A stretch of 64,000 nt of DNA, taken from positions 1,850,501 through 1,914,500 of the forward strand of contig BRXU01000011.1 in the NCBI GenBank assembly GCA_030267565.1, read 5' to 3'. The position numbers and the translations under genes are program-made. The notes beneath the pieces are model-generated. The model made no database searches, was not told the DNA's origin, and was given only the letters and a program-made list of their open reading frames with translations. This DNA is from Pleodorina starrii. Taxonomy: Eukaryota; Chlorophyta; Chlorophyceae; Chlamydomonadales; Volvocaceae. Positions within the stretch are counted from its first letter, which is position 1; each line of letters opens with the position of its first letter. Positions 37,701 through 50,388 of this stretch are shown piece by piece.

Positions 37701-40700
37701 CTGCCGCACCAGCCCGGCGTGCCGCGCGTGCCGCTGGTGATTGAGGACCGCGTCTGCAACGCGCTGGAGGCTGTGTTTGGCGAGGTGGACTTTTGGCTGC
37801 AGCAGGCGGGCTGGGCCACCCAGCTGGGCAAGCTGCTGGACCTGATGCGGGTGAGGCGCCAGGAGGGAAGGGGCGTGGCCAGGTCGGTCTCGCTCTCCTC
37901 GTCTAATCGCGAAAGGGAGGAGCGGCGCAGGGCGGGGTGGACGGGGAAGGACGGGATGCCGTCGTCGCCCGCCGTGCTCCCGCTGTTTGGAAATTGGAAT
38001 GCGACCGGTGTGCATGGCTGTCCAGCGGAAATGCTATCCGCGCGTAAAGTGCAGCGCACGGGGGCACGGCAGCATGCAATGATGTCGCCTGGAAGGTGCC
38101 GGCGCCGGAACCGCGTGACCAACGTTAAGCCGGACTATTCCGCCGCCTGGCATGCTTAGTTGCTCCATGCTCGTCTACCTTCCCATCCGTTGCCGAGCTG
38201 AAAACGACTCTCCTTTCGTGCCGCTAACCTCCACGCCGCAAACCCCGCCTGCACCCAGTACAACTACAAGGCGGCGCGGGAGGCGGCGGAGCAGGAGGAC
38301 GATGGCGGCGCGGCTTCCGCCACCCCGCGCTTCAGCGGCGCCGAGGTGCTGCTGCTGCTGGAGGAGATGTTGATGAAGGTGGGCGCCTTCCGGGAGGCCT
38401 GGGCCGCACAGGTGCGGGAGGCCTGGATCGCCAGCCTGCGCGAGCCGGGTCTCACGGTGCGGGAGGTGGCGATGCACGTGCTGGCGATGCAGCAGTTCGT
38501 CAACACCACGGACTCGCCCTTCGTGCTCACGCGCGCCGGCTTCCAGCGGCGGGTCAGCGAGGCCAGGTACGGCGGGGCCCCGTGGATCGTAAGTGCTGGC
38601 GCTGGGCTGGGCTGGCCGTGTGCCATACTGCCATTCTATAATTTCGGAGCGAACTGTACCGGTGCAGTAGGAGCCGACGAGCCGCTGGTCGGTGACATGA
38701 CATGAGGCGCGGCACTCACATGCGGCGTTGCCCACGCGGTGTAGGGGACTTGTGGGGGAGCAGGGCAGGTGTCGGGGCCTGCCTCACCGCCAGTCGGTCC
38801 TTCCCGCCGGCCGGCGCAAAACACCAGCGTGTGATGTGCGGTGTGCACCTAGTGGGCCACTGGAAAACGATTCAAAACACCGTCCCTCCGGCGCCGGCCT
38901 GTGGCTGCTTCTGTTTGCTGGTGCGTGCAGGTGCCCGCTGTACTTCCCCGGCCCCAACGAGTCAGTGTTGGTGCTGCGCACCGGCATCTATTTCCACCTC
39001 GAAAAGTTCGTCAATATGGCACGGGTGAGTCCGATTGGGCCGTCTACACGTCCGGCTGGGTCGTCTATCAATCCACCGTGCAACAGCCCGGGGCGGGACG
39101 TGGCCCAGACACGTCCCCCCGCCATCTGCCCTCGCACTCTCCCCCGCACTCCCGCTTCCCAACCGTGTTTATGCCTGGCCCCTGCCCGCCGAGTCGCAGC
39201 GGTCGGCCACCGGCACAGCCTCTCGGCCCGTCCGCCGGCGTTGCTGTCGCGGCCGCCGATACCTTCCCGCCCGGCCCGGCGTTGTGAACCCCTGGTCCCC
39301 GCCCCCGGTCTCCGCTGCGGTATTTTCTTTTTACTCCCCCGCGCCCGCGCCGCCCCGCAGGCCAACAACGACGTGACCTTCCTGCGCGAGCTGGTGGTCC
39401 TCAAGCAGAGGGTCGACCAACTGCACTTCGCGCAGCGATACCGCGTCGCGTGCCTCTCCTACCGCACGTAAGGACGGGGCGGGGGCGTGTGCCCTGGGTG
39501 CGTGGGGTGGCGGGCGGGGGCAGCAGGGGCCCAACCAGGGGGCTCGGTCGGGCCTGCAGCAGCCACGCTCACTCATGGATACGAGCGCATCATGGTTCTC
39601 CTTCCCATGAATAGGGAGGGCGCATGTGGCGGTCTTGTCTTGCTTGCGTCAGAACATTAGTCGGGCTTGAGCAAGGGCAAGAAGTGACGCAGTTGTCAAG
39701 TTGTGGTTGTGTTGACGCGCAGGTACCCGGTGTCGCCTCAGGCCGAGGCCGCGGCGGCCGCGGCTGCGGCCGCCGCCGCCGCCCAGCAGCAGGTCCGGGG
39801 CCCGGACGGCGAGCCGATCGAGACGGTCGTGCCGCCGCCGCCGCCGTCGCGGCCGCCGTGCATGTGGATGCTGCTCACGCCGCTGCGGGCGCCGCTGCCG
39901 CGCTTCGAGCAGGCCACGGTAGGTTTGTTAACCAACAAACAACGGCGCCGGGCGACCTTTCATCCCCTTCTTCTAAACGGGCCTTCCGACCGCCCGACAG
40001 CGCTGGGATGGGATACCTGGCCGCCAGCTCCGCTCTGGCTTGCTGCTGGGCCTGCTAGCTTTCGCCCAGCGCCGTCCCGGGACCCCAACCGAAACTGGGG
40101 CTGCCCTCCCTCAACATATCGATTCGCCGCCTGCTGAGACTGAGACACTAACACTGACGCCAGCTCCTACCACCTGCCTCTCGCCCTCCGCTGCGCCCCC
40201 CCCCCTGCCTGCTGGCTCCCTCCAGAGTGAGCTCGTCCTTCCGCTGTACATCGACAACACTTTGCCGCAGTTCGTCATCCGCTCAGAGGTGTTCGACAAG
40301 GCCAGGTGCGTGCGCGGTGTGTGACGGCGCGTGGCCATGCAACAACGGGTGTATCCCCGGCTGTGCGGCAGTACAGGCGTTTTGCGTCCACCCCCGCGCG
40401 CCGCGCCCCAGGCCAGCCAGCCCAGCCTTGCCCGTGCATTCTGCGGCACTCTTTCTCTCCCCCTCTCCCGAGGCCCGCTTCCGCACCCTCTGGTGCTGCA
40501 ACTTGTATGTGACGTGTGCGTGTGTGTTCCGTTACCTTCCGTGCTGCTGCACCCGACCGCGACCGCGCAGGGAGAAGAACTGGCAGCCGGGTGACCGCTG
40601 CCGCATGTACGTGGGCGGCAAGCAGGGCGCCAAGGTCAGCGGCAGCTGGTACAAGGGCAAGGTTCTGCACGTGGGAGCGCCCGTGGCGCCCGACCAGCAG

Positions 40701-42147
40701 GACTTCGACCCGTGGGACAGCGTGACGGTGGAGTGGGACAAGGCGGGCGTGGAGAACACGCAGGGCCGGGTAGGTGCCGCGGGAGCGCCGGGCCGATCCG
40801 GGTGGTTGGATAGGGCGGGCTGGACAGGGGGGCGTCTTACCGGGAGCAGGACGACACCCCGGACCTCGTAACGGGCAGAAAGCGCGGCGATGCGCGGGGC
40901 TCAGGGCGGGGCACGGCCTGGCGCGCCGGACTCCACTCCACCGCCGCGGCCGGTCGTGTGCTGAGCCCCTAGCTTAGCGCCCCCCAGCTTCGAAGCCCGC
41001 GGGCGGGGTGCTTTCTGTCTCGCTGACTGCCGCGCCTGCGCCCTCCCCGCGTACTGCGCCCATTTGCCTGCATTTGTGTGCTTGTGCTTCTGGTTGTGCT
41101 GCGGATGGGGGGTGGCATATGGTTGGTTGGTTGGCACTCTCCAGGTGTGCCCCTGGGACATCGAGGTGGACCCGGAGGCGGAGCGCCGCCTTGCGGAGGA
41201 GCGCAAGCGCGCAGCGGAGGCCGAGGCGGCGGCGGCGGCAGCGGCGGCGGCGGCGGCTGCCCGGACGCAGCGCGTGGTGGCCAAGGAGCGGGTGGCCAAG
41301 CTGGTGCAGGAGATGGGCGAGGAGGACGACGACGAGTACGTGCCCAGCGAGCCCAGCGACAGCGACAGCGGTGCGTGGGGCGGGGCAGCGAGGGGAAAGG
41401 GGGCAGAGGGGATGCGGGAGTGTCCTGTAGACGGGGCGGTTGCAGCCCCTGGCCGGTGCGGGCATGCGGGCTAGCGGGCTGGCGGACCTATTTGCCGGGG
41501 GACGGGGTGTGCGGCCTGAGCATCGCGCTTGCGTAGCGAAGGATGCACACCGGCCCGTCGTCACCAGCCGCACCCCCTCTTGAGTCTTGACCCGTCGGTG
41601 CTCCCCAACCCGGCCGACAGACGTGAGCGAGGGCGGCGGCGGCGGCCACCGCTCGCGCGGCGGCCGCGGCAAGAAGGGCCGCGGCGGCCGCGGCGGCCGC
41701 AACGACGACCACCCGCAGCAGCAGCAGCCGCAAGCCCAGGCGGCGCAGCAGCAGTTTGGCAACGTGCCGGGCAACATGACGCAGCTGCAGGCGCAGCAGT
41801 TCCTGCAGCAGCGCCAGATTGCGTTGTTCCAGGCGCAGCAGCAGCAGCGGCTGGCGGCGGGGCAGGGCGGCGCGGCGGGCGCGGCGGCGCAGGGCAACAT
41901 GGCACAGCTGCTGGCCCAGCTTCAGGCGCAGATCGGCAGCCTGCCTGCCGCCACGCAGGTGACGCTGCTGCAGCAGATGGTGCAGCGCGGCGGTCCTCAG
42001 GCCGTGCTGGCCCAGCAGCAACTGCTGCTCATGCAGCAACAGCAGCAGCAGCTGCTGGCGCAGCAGCAGCAACAGCAGCAGCGGCAGCAGGAGCTCCTGC
42101 AGCAGCAGCAGCGTCAGCAGTTGCTGCTGCAGCAGCAACAACAACAG

Positions 42148-42179
<32 letters not shown>

Positions 42180-44012
42180 ACAGCAAGCCGCGCTGCAGGC
42201 GCAGCAGCAGCAGCAGGCCGCGGCGGCGATGGCCGGTGCCAATGAAGACGACAACGGCCGGCCCGTGGCGCCCGACCTGATGTCGCAGCCGCTCCCCTCC
42301 CGCAACCCCGGCGGCAGCCGCCGCGCCGTGCCGCACCACTTGCTGCAGATGATGCCGCAGCGGGACAACTTCCACTGCTTGCTCATCAACTGGTACCGCT
42401 CCCGCGGCGTGTACCGCTACCGGCTGCCGCAACTGTGCGGCAAGGACCTGGACCTGCACAAGGTGCGGAGGCGGAGGCGGACGGGTGGAGCCGGAGCGGG
42501 AGGGCGGGGGGTGGAACCATGGAACATGGGCTGGGTTGGGATGGGATGGGCGCCAGCTGACAAGGCCCACAAGCGCTGGGCCGGGCCCGGGAACACCAGC
42601 GGCTGGAGTCCGGGGCTGGAAGGGGACGGGCCTCGCTCTCCCTTCCTCCCTTGAGCCGCCGCGCCACCCGACTCCACCGCCCTGCCCTGCCATCCCCGCC
42701 GCACCACGCAACACCCCGCCCTCCCGCGCCCCGCCCCGCCCCGCAGCTGTTCTGTGAGGTGCACCTGCGGGGCGGCTACGAGGCGGTGGTTCTGAAGCAG
42801 CAGTGGTCGGACCTGTGCGTCAGCCAGGGCATCCACCCGCAGATGGCCGCCAGCGCCGCCCAGCCCACCACGCCTGCTGCCGCCGCGCTGCGCGCGCACT
42901 ACGAGCGCTGCCTGCTTGACTTCGAGGACTACGTCACCAGCGGCACCTTCGAGGCGGACGTGGCGGCGCAACGGCTGGTGCCGTTCGACCGAGTGGTGGA
43001 CGTGCCGGGGGCCGTGCAGGCGGTCAAGCGTGAGTGGCCGGGGGAAAGGGAAGCGGCGGGGCGGGCGGGCGGTGTTGGCTACGATAATAAGACAAAACCG
43101 CAGCGATGGGGAAGGCAGGGGCGGGCGGTGGGAGGGGGGGAGGAGAGGTGAGCACAGGTGACGGGAGGTTGCAATGCGGTGCCCATGGCTTCGCCGTGGC
43201 TTATCCGGGGGGCAAGGGCGTTCATGCCGAGTGAGGCTATGCGAGCTTGCGACCGGCTTTGGTGCACATCAGCCTTGTCTGGCTGGTCTTGCGTTGTTCG
43301 TGGACGGTGCCTTACCGTGTGCTCTTCCGTCCGCGCGTTGCTGCAGGTCCCGAGGTGCCGGTGGCCGGGCAGTATGGCAGCGGCATGGCCATGCAGCAAC
43401 AACAACAGCAGCAGCAGCAGCAGGGCGCGATGGGGATCGCCGGCAATGACCTGCGCATGCAGCAGATGTTGCTGCAGCAGCAGCAGCAGCAACAACAACA
43501 ACAGCAACAACAGCAACAGCAGCAACAGCAACAGCAGGCGGCGGGGCAGGGTGTCATGCACCACCAGGCGGGCGGTCAGGCGTACGGCAGCGGTAACGGG
43601 ATGATGGGCTGGCAGCAGCAAGGTAAGGGGGAGGGGGCGAGAGGGGCGCGGATGCTGAGCTGGGAGTCAGGGCGCGGGGAGCAAACTCGGGGAGGAGAAA
43701 GGACGCGATGAGGTCGTGTGTGTTCGGAGCTGTCCTGGTGCGGACAGGCGCGCGTGACACGGGTCTGTGGTGTGGGGTGCGTGCTCTGCCAAGTGCTGCT
43801 GGAACGCGCATGTGGGGTGTTTCGCTCATTCTGATACGCATCAGCTACCGGCCCCTGGGTTCCCAGGTTACGAACCCGGGGGGCGCTTCCGCACTGCTTT
43901 ACAGCCGAGGCGGGTGGTGTCGGCGGCCGCTTCTTCGGCCAGCTCCTGAGCCTTCCCTTGGCGCGCCACTTGCCATGCAGGTATGGGCCGCCCGCCTGGC
44001 ATGACGGGGTAA
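31778..44012 (+). CDS. Giant chromatin protein: RFD - DDT - WHIM-like - Tudor-type (BRWD-like) - ARID (1,712 aa)
   Basis: Twenty-six exons: 31778..31805, 31937..32140, 32229..32328, 32496..32739, 32982..33180, 33476..33507, 33842..34129, 34409..34615, 34943..35197, 35640..35741, 35965..36269, 36586..36705, 37000..37118, 37339..37481, 37701..37850, 38259..38566, 38931..39024, 39361..39467, 39723..39918, 40226..40305, 40571..40769, 41145..41370, 41621..42462, 42747..43029, 43347..43622, 43981..44012. Every junction agrees in phase. Domains: DNMT1-type RFD ~30-190 (VWICTEKAWFRLLNPSAAY); KRKR, RGG and acidic linker 193-365; DDT ~423-506 (VPEVLAVWEMCM); WHIM1-like ~568-603; WHIM2/WSD-like ~655-735 (GTDARGRRYWAF); BRWD/PHIP-like Tudor-type segment ~1040-1180 (WQPGDRC, SWYKGKVL, VTVEWDK, CPWDIE); Gln-rich 1266-1437; ARID ~1480-1580 (FHCLLINWYR, GGYEAVV, YERCLLDFEDYV); second Gln block 1627-1682. 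No methyltransferase domain. A role as a nuclear remodelling or targeting scaffold is inferred. The choice of exon 2 acceptor (31936 versus 31869) is the least certain step. Confidence 0.8.
32740..32981 (+). other. GC-AG intron in the RFD-DDT-ARID gene
   Basis: The exon ends AAG and is followed by GCAAGT, the standard GC-donor context. The acceptor is TTTCCCCGCAG. It joins the end of the RFD to RSRINPPPLLLEL in phase 0. No GT donor nearby gives a better join. Confidence 0.65.
41715..42216 (+). repeat. CAG/CAA-rich tract, first polyglutamine block
   Basis: In-frame mixed CAG/CAA codons within exon 23, with the longest pure Gln run near 42,130-42,186. CAA interruptions are frequent, which normally stabilises such tracts. 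Confidence 0.9.
43393..43537 (+). repeat. CAG/CAA-rich tract, second polyglutamine block
   Basis: In-frame Gln codons in exon 25, in two runs split by GAMGIAGNDLRM. Confidence 0.9.
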
Positions 44013-46176
44013 TACCGCTGGGCACGTCGCCCACATCGCCCACATCGCCAGGCACGTCGCCCTTGGCTGGCGCTTCAGGAAGTGGCTGCTAGTGCATCTG
44101 CCATGAATGGTAGCGAGGTCGGGCGAATCTCAGGTTCGGCTCGGCAATGGTGCGGTGCACGGCGCATGCTCTGGCGGTGTCGTGGCCCCATGCGGCGGCC
44201 ATGGCATCGGTCGGGCAGCTGCTTAACGCGGCTGTGCCTTTCGCGGCGGCTGCATGCTGAGTCTTGAGGGGCAGGAACCGTGAAGTGGTTTCGGAGCTGT
44301 CGGTCCCTCCGGTAGACCATCTGGACCTCGTCTTGCGGTGATGAACTGCATCAGGGCTGTTATTGCGGGACTCGGGCTTTGCGTAGCATGCCCTTATCCG
44401 AGGACTCAAAGCGGGAATGACAGGCGCCTGGAGTTGGTGAGTCGGGGTGGGAGCCTGTGGGCAGCGGCTCAAGAGGTGCGCGTTAGGGATTTGGAGGTGG
44501 ATGGATGCTGGGGACGGGATGGCTTCGGGAGGTCTCATTGCGGGGGAGTTTTGGTTTCGGCGTTGTTCCCTCGAAGCGGTGGGGCGGTGGGGTCGCGGAC
44601 AGAACACCCCGTGCCAATGGCTGGCGCCCAACAGCTGGCTCATGCAGTACAGAGCTGGTTGCGTGCTTCGCTTCGATTCGCTTGCTTAACGTCGGGCGGC
44701 ATTTGAGAAGCGGACGTGCGTGTGGAGACTGAGCGTACGGCGCTAGTACCGGTATTTCTCGAGTGCCTTCGGCCAGGCAAGCGCGGGGCAAGCTGGCCGC
44801 CTTGTCGTGGCGTGGCGCCACTGCCACATCTGGGCCGTCGGGTTTCGGCGCTATCGACCTGGACCCTTTACGGACTTCTGGGCGGTTCTGGACCATTCCT
44901 TGGGCGCCGCTACTAGGCTTCGCTGCGCTCCGGTTTAGGGACCTTGCCGTACTCCTCTATTAAGTTGTAGGGGTCAATTAAGGGGACTCGGGCCCAGGGC
45001 GACGGCTACGGCCTGGGAGCCCCGATGATCGGCGAACCTGGATATTGCACTCACTGCTGCTTACCGGCTGCGTGTCGTGCGGGGTGGGACCTGCGTGTCG
45101 TGCGGGGTTAAACGGCTATGGGGTCGGCTTTGTTACGATTACAAGCCGTATGCTTAAGTACACGCTCGCGGTCGGCTGTGGACGCAGTCCTGGCTTAGCA
45201 ACGCCTGGCGGCCGCACGGCGTGGTGGGGCGGCAGCTGCGGCTGACATGAACCCAACAAGGACGCCTGACGGAGGCAGAGCTCGGCGCTTGACGTGACGC
45301 GCCTTGTCGGCTTGAAGTCGGGAGTAAGGGGATGCGGGTCGTATTCTTTCCGAGGCAAGTGTACCGTAGCGTCTACGGGCTTATGCTGTTGTGTGGAAAT
45401 TGGGGTCATGAAATAGCCTCGGGTGGCGTCCGAAGTGAGTCATCGGGCGCGGGTGCTTGCGCGGCTGAGAGTCGAGGCTGTACCGCGGCTGGGCGACAGT
45501 GGTGCGTCCCCGGAAGGCCTCATCGACAACAGTTTTTTGTGGCTCTGCAGCCCAAATGGCGCCATTGCGTTGCCTTGTGAGGTTGTTGATGATGTATCGT
45601 GGCGAGTGGTGGCCGTCCATGCAAGTTTTATGTGCAAGTTTCTTGTAGCAGGACCAGGTGCGCCGTATGGCACATACAGGAAAGCAGAGGCCCGTCTCAA
45701 ACGCGCTTATGATGAAGGAAAAACGACCTGCAGCTCAGCTGGTGCAAGGCTCCCCAATCCCTTTTGCGGCAGAGCGGACTTTGAAGGTAACCGTTGCCTC
45801 TGTGGGCACAGTAACCGGCAATCAGTTTTCGTCGTACAATCGTTACTCTCCATAGCTCTCCATAGTAATCGAGGTTTTTAGGCAGCGAGGACGCTTATGC
45901 GTGCAATGTACTTGCGCACTAGCGTAAGCAGTCAGCAGCGCTGTGTTTAGAACAGTTCTCTTCACCGTACGACGGCTTAGACCTTTCGACTATCAAACAC
46001 AGCCTCTCCCATTATAGGTATGCAAGCCAGAATCACGTCGCGATGTATCGCGGAATTCCTTAAAGGATAAAACGAGCACATTTTCTGCTTTTTGTGCAGC
46101 AGTATCATACATCGGGACTGTGTTCAGGCTGAAGGTCCCGAACCCATAACTCCATTAATGGTAGCTGATTTTTAAG
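44013..46176 (+). other. Intergenic/3' UTR region after the ARID gene
   Basis: 2.16 kb between the ARID-gene stop and the next ATG. No TGTAA was found on the plus strand; the nearest look-alikes are TGTAG at about 44,966 and 45,643. The frame at 45,423-45,881 lacks an ATG start and I see no protein in it. Small direct repeats of CGCCCACAT occur near 44,027-44,060. Confidence 0.5.
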
Positions 46177-49100
46177 ATGCTTGATGATTACAAAGTGACT
46201 CGTAGAGTTGGCAAGGCGCTGACTCTACCGACGAGTCCGGCATACTCCTTCGGCGGTCGGCACGAACGGACTCCTGGTAAGGCGTTTGCCAGTTAATCCA
46301 TATGTCCGCCATATTTCTTGTAAATTTACCTTGGAGACTTATTGATCGTGTGTTCGTGCGTTCGATGTTCCTTCTTGCCACCTGGCAGCCGACCCTGGGC
46401 CAGGACCGGGCCAATATGGCACAGGATGGGGCATCAGCAACAAAGGCACAGGCTTTGGAACTGCCGCTCGAGACAGCTCCTGGGCAATAAACCAGACGCC
46501 CGCAGGGGCTGCGTACCAGCCGACCCTCTCTCAAACAGCAGGACGAAAGCCCGCTTATTCATTTGGAGGCAAGCCTAGGAAAGGTAAGAGGCGCGGACAC
46601 GGAGGGTGTGCGCACCAGGGTTGGGCGAGGCAGTCGCGTCGCAGCCACGCCGGGGACCAACTGCCACCCCGCGCGTGCACCGTCGCGTGAGCACCATCGG
46701 AGCTTACGGGTCGAGCACGACCAGGCACAGAGGCATCACGCCTGCAGCCGCCGTTCAGAGTGCTTTCCCGGGCGCGTGCCAGCTGCAGTTTGGGCTTGGG
46801 CGTGTGAGGTTGCGGCGGTGAGTGGCGTCGGTGGGACATCCTCCGGCCCAGCCCTCAGCTCGAATCATCCCTGCAGCTGCGCCGCAGCAACGCGGACGCA
46901 GTTGCATGGTGGCCGCCATGATGGCCCTTCACGCAGCTTTGGGGGCGTCAGGGCCCCCATACGGGCGTACGGTAGGGGGCGGGTGGCATGACACGGGTGT
47001 CGTCCCGTGGGCTGTCGGGGCTGGGGCCAAACGGCGCTGTGCTCACGGAGTAAAGTGGTTTGGCAGGCCGTGTCGCGTCAGGGCGGCGGGCCCAAGCATT
47101 CCGGAGGGCACTGCGGACTGCTGCGCCCGTCCGCCTCCTCCTCCGGCCCCCTCCTCCTCATCCCTGCAAGCACAGTCTCGCAGCGGTCACGCCGGGCAGC
47201 GCACGCGGCGCGTGCGGCCCGGCCGGCGGGGCCAGCGCCCCAAGGCGGGAGGTCGGAGGCCATGGGGCTCCGGCAGCGGCGCCATCGCCGGGAGCAGCGG
47301 CGGAAGCGCCAGCAGCTGACATCAGCAGCGGCGGCGGCGGCGGCAGCGGTGGCAGCAGCAGCAGCAGCGTAGGGCTCATTGGCAGGGGTGTCAAGCCGTG
47401 TTTCAAGGCAGGGGTGTCCGATGGAATCGTGAGGGGTTGGGTGTCCCCGCGCTGGAGGCAGCCAGCCGCTGCCCTCACCCACCCGCCCGTGGGTGACCCC
47501 CACCTGCCCATATGGACGGGCGGGAAGGCGGGTGACGTTGCGAAGTGGGCTCGCGAGGTGGCTGGCCGCAGACCGGCGGCAGTGTGGTAGCGATCCGCAA
47601 GCGGCGCGTCCCCGCCCTCCGCGCTGCTGCTGCTGGTGACGGTGTGTGTGTGTGAAGGAGGGAAAGGGCGGTACGCGGCAGTGCCAAAGAGCTGCGGCGG
47701 TGCCCCCACTGCGATGCAGCGGTGGTGGCTCATCCGCACTGCTTCCCGGGCTGCACCGCCCCTCCCCCCCTCCCCGGGTGGCTGCGGACCCAGTCCTTCA
47801 GTCCCACAGCGCTGCACCACAGCACGGGGCCGCACACCGCTGGGCTCACCCGCCGTTGCGGCCACGCAGCCAACGGGGCCCGCCAGCTGTAGGGTGGGGG
47901 GCAGCCGCCCTCGTGTGCATTGGCGGACTCCACTCTCCCTCGAGGGGTCACCCCGGGAGGGCGGGGAGGGAGGGGGGGGAGGGCAGGGGAGGGTCTATTG
48001 TTCGGAACATGGAGCCGCCCCCGGATCCACAGCTTCTCAACGCCCACATCAGGGAATGAACGCCCACACCAGGCCGGGCGCTGGACTGGCCTCCGCCGAA
48101 CTGGACTGGGGGTGGGCCGCTCCGCAGAGCCTGCCGGTGCGAGCTGCCTGCGCCACCCGCCAGCTCCCCACGCCGCCTTGCCCATCCCTGCCCCGCCCCG
48201 CCTATTGCCCCTAACCAAAACCCACCTGATCATACATACGTCTTTCAACCAGAACCTCTCCTCCCCTCCCCTCCCGCCCCGCGCCCTTCCCCCCTCGCCA
48301 CAACCAGACCCGCCCACGGCCTCACCCGGCCCGGGCGCCTACGAGCCCTCCCCTGCCGGCAACCTGGTCAAGCCCGCGCCCAACGCCTTCACCATAGGCC
48401 CCCGCACTGTCGGCGAGCGCGAGCCGGAGCGCTCCCCCGGGCCCGCCGAGTACAGTCCCCTGTTCAAACCCCACGAGGTGCATGCTGCCAGTCTCAAGTT
48501 CCGCAAGGGGCCGCTGCCGCCGGGGGAGCCGTCGCCGGGGCCGGGGGAGTACGGCACGCCGCGCTCCCGGCGGCCCGTTTCGGAGGGCAAGAGCTTCGGA
48601 GGTGGGGAGACCCTTCCCGGGGCGGGAGCGGGGGCAGCGCGAACGTGATCGTGGGTGGTGGAGCTTCGTGGCCTGCCGCGGGGTTGCCGCGGGGTTGGCA
48701 GCAGTCGCCTACGTGTCTGTGTTTGTGTGTGTGGCTGGGGGGACCACGACAGGGCGCGCGCTTTTTTGTCTTTTTGACGCTGTACCCACTCCCACTCGTA
48801 CTCGCGCTCACGTGCACTTCTCGTCCCAACCCCAACAACACACCTGTCAACCCAGATCCGCAAGTCCCAGTCCGAGCCCGAAACCCCCCTGCACATTCCG
48901 CCCCATGCCCCCTCCCCTCTCCCCCCTCCCCCGCCGCCCGCCCGTACCCCCCATCCCGCACCCCACCGCGCAGCGAGCCGCCCCGAGGCCTCACGCGGCA
49001 ACGGCGTCCCCGGCCCCGGCGAGTACGGCGCCCCCTCCCTCGAGCCCCACCGCCCCCGCCGCGCCTCCTGGACCATCGGCCGCGCCTCCCGGGACGCCGG

Positions 49101-50388
49101 CCTGCGCACCCCCCAGGGCCCCGGACCCGGCGCCTACGACGTCACCGAACCCCTCATCCCGCGCGACGGCGGCCACTCCACCGCCTCCGACCACCGCTCG
49201 CCCCCCGCCTACTCCTTCGGCGGGCGACAGCCCTGGGCAGCCCCGCAGGCGGGTCCAGGCCCCTCGGACTACGGCTGCCCCAGCGACCCCGGCCGCGTCA
49301 CCAAGCCGGTGTACACGCTCCATGGTGCCGCGCCCAAGGAACACGACGAGGACGTGCCGGGGCCGGGGGCGTACCAGGGGCAGCGAGCGGATGAGCTGGT
49401 GCGGGGCAGCGCCCCCGCGGTGTCGATGGGGCTGCGGGCGTATGAGCCGCCCAAGGAGGCGAAGCCGGGGCCGGGGGCGTACGACCCACGGGACGGTGAT
49501 GGCAGGCTCTCCGTGAGGTGCGTGCCGCCGTGGGGCTGGGACTGGGGCTGCGCTCTGGGGTGGAGTGGGTGGGTGGGGGGGTGGGGAGGGTGGGTGGGGC
49601 CAGTGGAGTGGTGGGTGGGTTGGGGACTGGGTGCGGAGTGGGTGGGGAGGGTTGGGCGGGTTGAGTTGTGTACGTGAGTGTCTATGTGGGCCTGTGGGCG
49701 TCATTGGCGGTGCGAGGGCGGTCGTAGGCGCCGGCGGGGGTTCTGCCCTTCTCATCCGCAAAGAGAAGGGCGGAGGGCGTTTCTCCTTTCAGCGTACGGG
49801 ACGTTGAATCTAAACCGCGAGCGCGCGCCCTTATGAGTCACCCGGGGCCTCCCGGGGCTGCCACCCTACACCCGTTCCCCCCTTCTTTCTACACCCCTCG
49901 CCCCTTCCTCGTTCCTCTCTCCCCCCGACTGCCATACCGTACTCGACGCTCCACATCCCCCCCCGACTCAACCAACACCCCTGGCATGCACAGACACGGA
50001 CACGTATGCGAACGTGAACGCAAGCTCTGCCCTTCCCGGACCTGACCGAACACGTACTGACCTGCGGCATTCCTCTCCCCTCCCCTCCCCTCCCCTCCTG
50101 TCCTGTTCCTTCCCGTGTGTCCGCAGCCTCAAGTTCCGAAACGAGGTCCGACCGGACAACCACGCCAACCCCGCGCCGCACGACTACGCCAACAAGGATT
50201 TTCGGGAGTTTGGTCAGCCGTACGACGGATCCACCGTACGGAAGGGCTTCACCATGCGGCCGCGCTACAGGGAGGACAAGCGCGAGCGGGTGCCGGGGCC
50301 GCAGTACGCCGTGGGCTGCAGCACACTGGGTGTGGCGGCGATGCCCATGCTGGAGAAATCCAAGTTGACGGCGTCTGTGGTGCTGTGA
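46177..50388 (+). CDS. SHIPPO/STPG-repeat (sperm-tail PG-rich) ciliary protein, middle exons unresolved
   Basis: Supported exons: 46177..46276, 46389..46583, 48308..48601, 48974..49517 and 50127..50388. Junction phases agree for 46276/46389, 48601/48974 and 49517/50127. The exon ending 46583 leaves phase 1 and the exon at 48308 needs phase 1. Start ATG at 46177 (MLDDYKVTRR). STPG features recur: SPAYSFGGRHE, DPGPGPGQYG, PAYSFGGKPRK, SPGPGAYEPS, SPGPAEYSP, SPGPGEYG, VPGPGEYG, GPGPGAYD, PAYSFGGRQ, GPGPSDYG, VPGPGAYQ, KPGPGAYD. Family members bind cilia and flagella microtubules, including as inner proteins. Between 46,584 and 48,307 STPG-like fragments such as GPSRSFGGVRAP (about 46,927) occur, but I could not fix the exon chain. 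C terminus KLTASVVL, stop TGA. Confidence 0.8.

Noticed and set aside
45423..45881. 152-residue plus-strand frame after the ARID gene
   Set aside because: Starts at GTG, has no recognisable domain and no splice partners.
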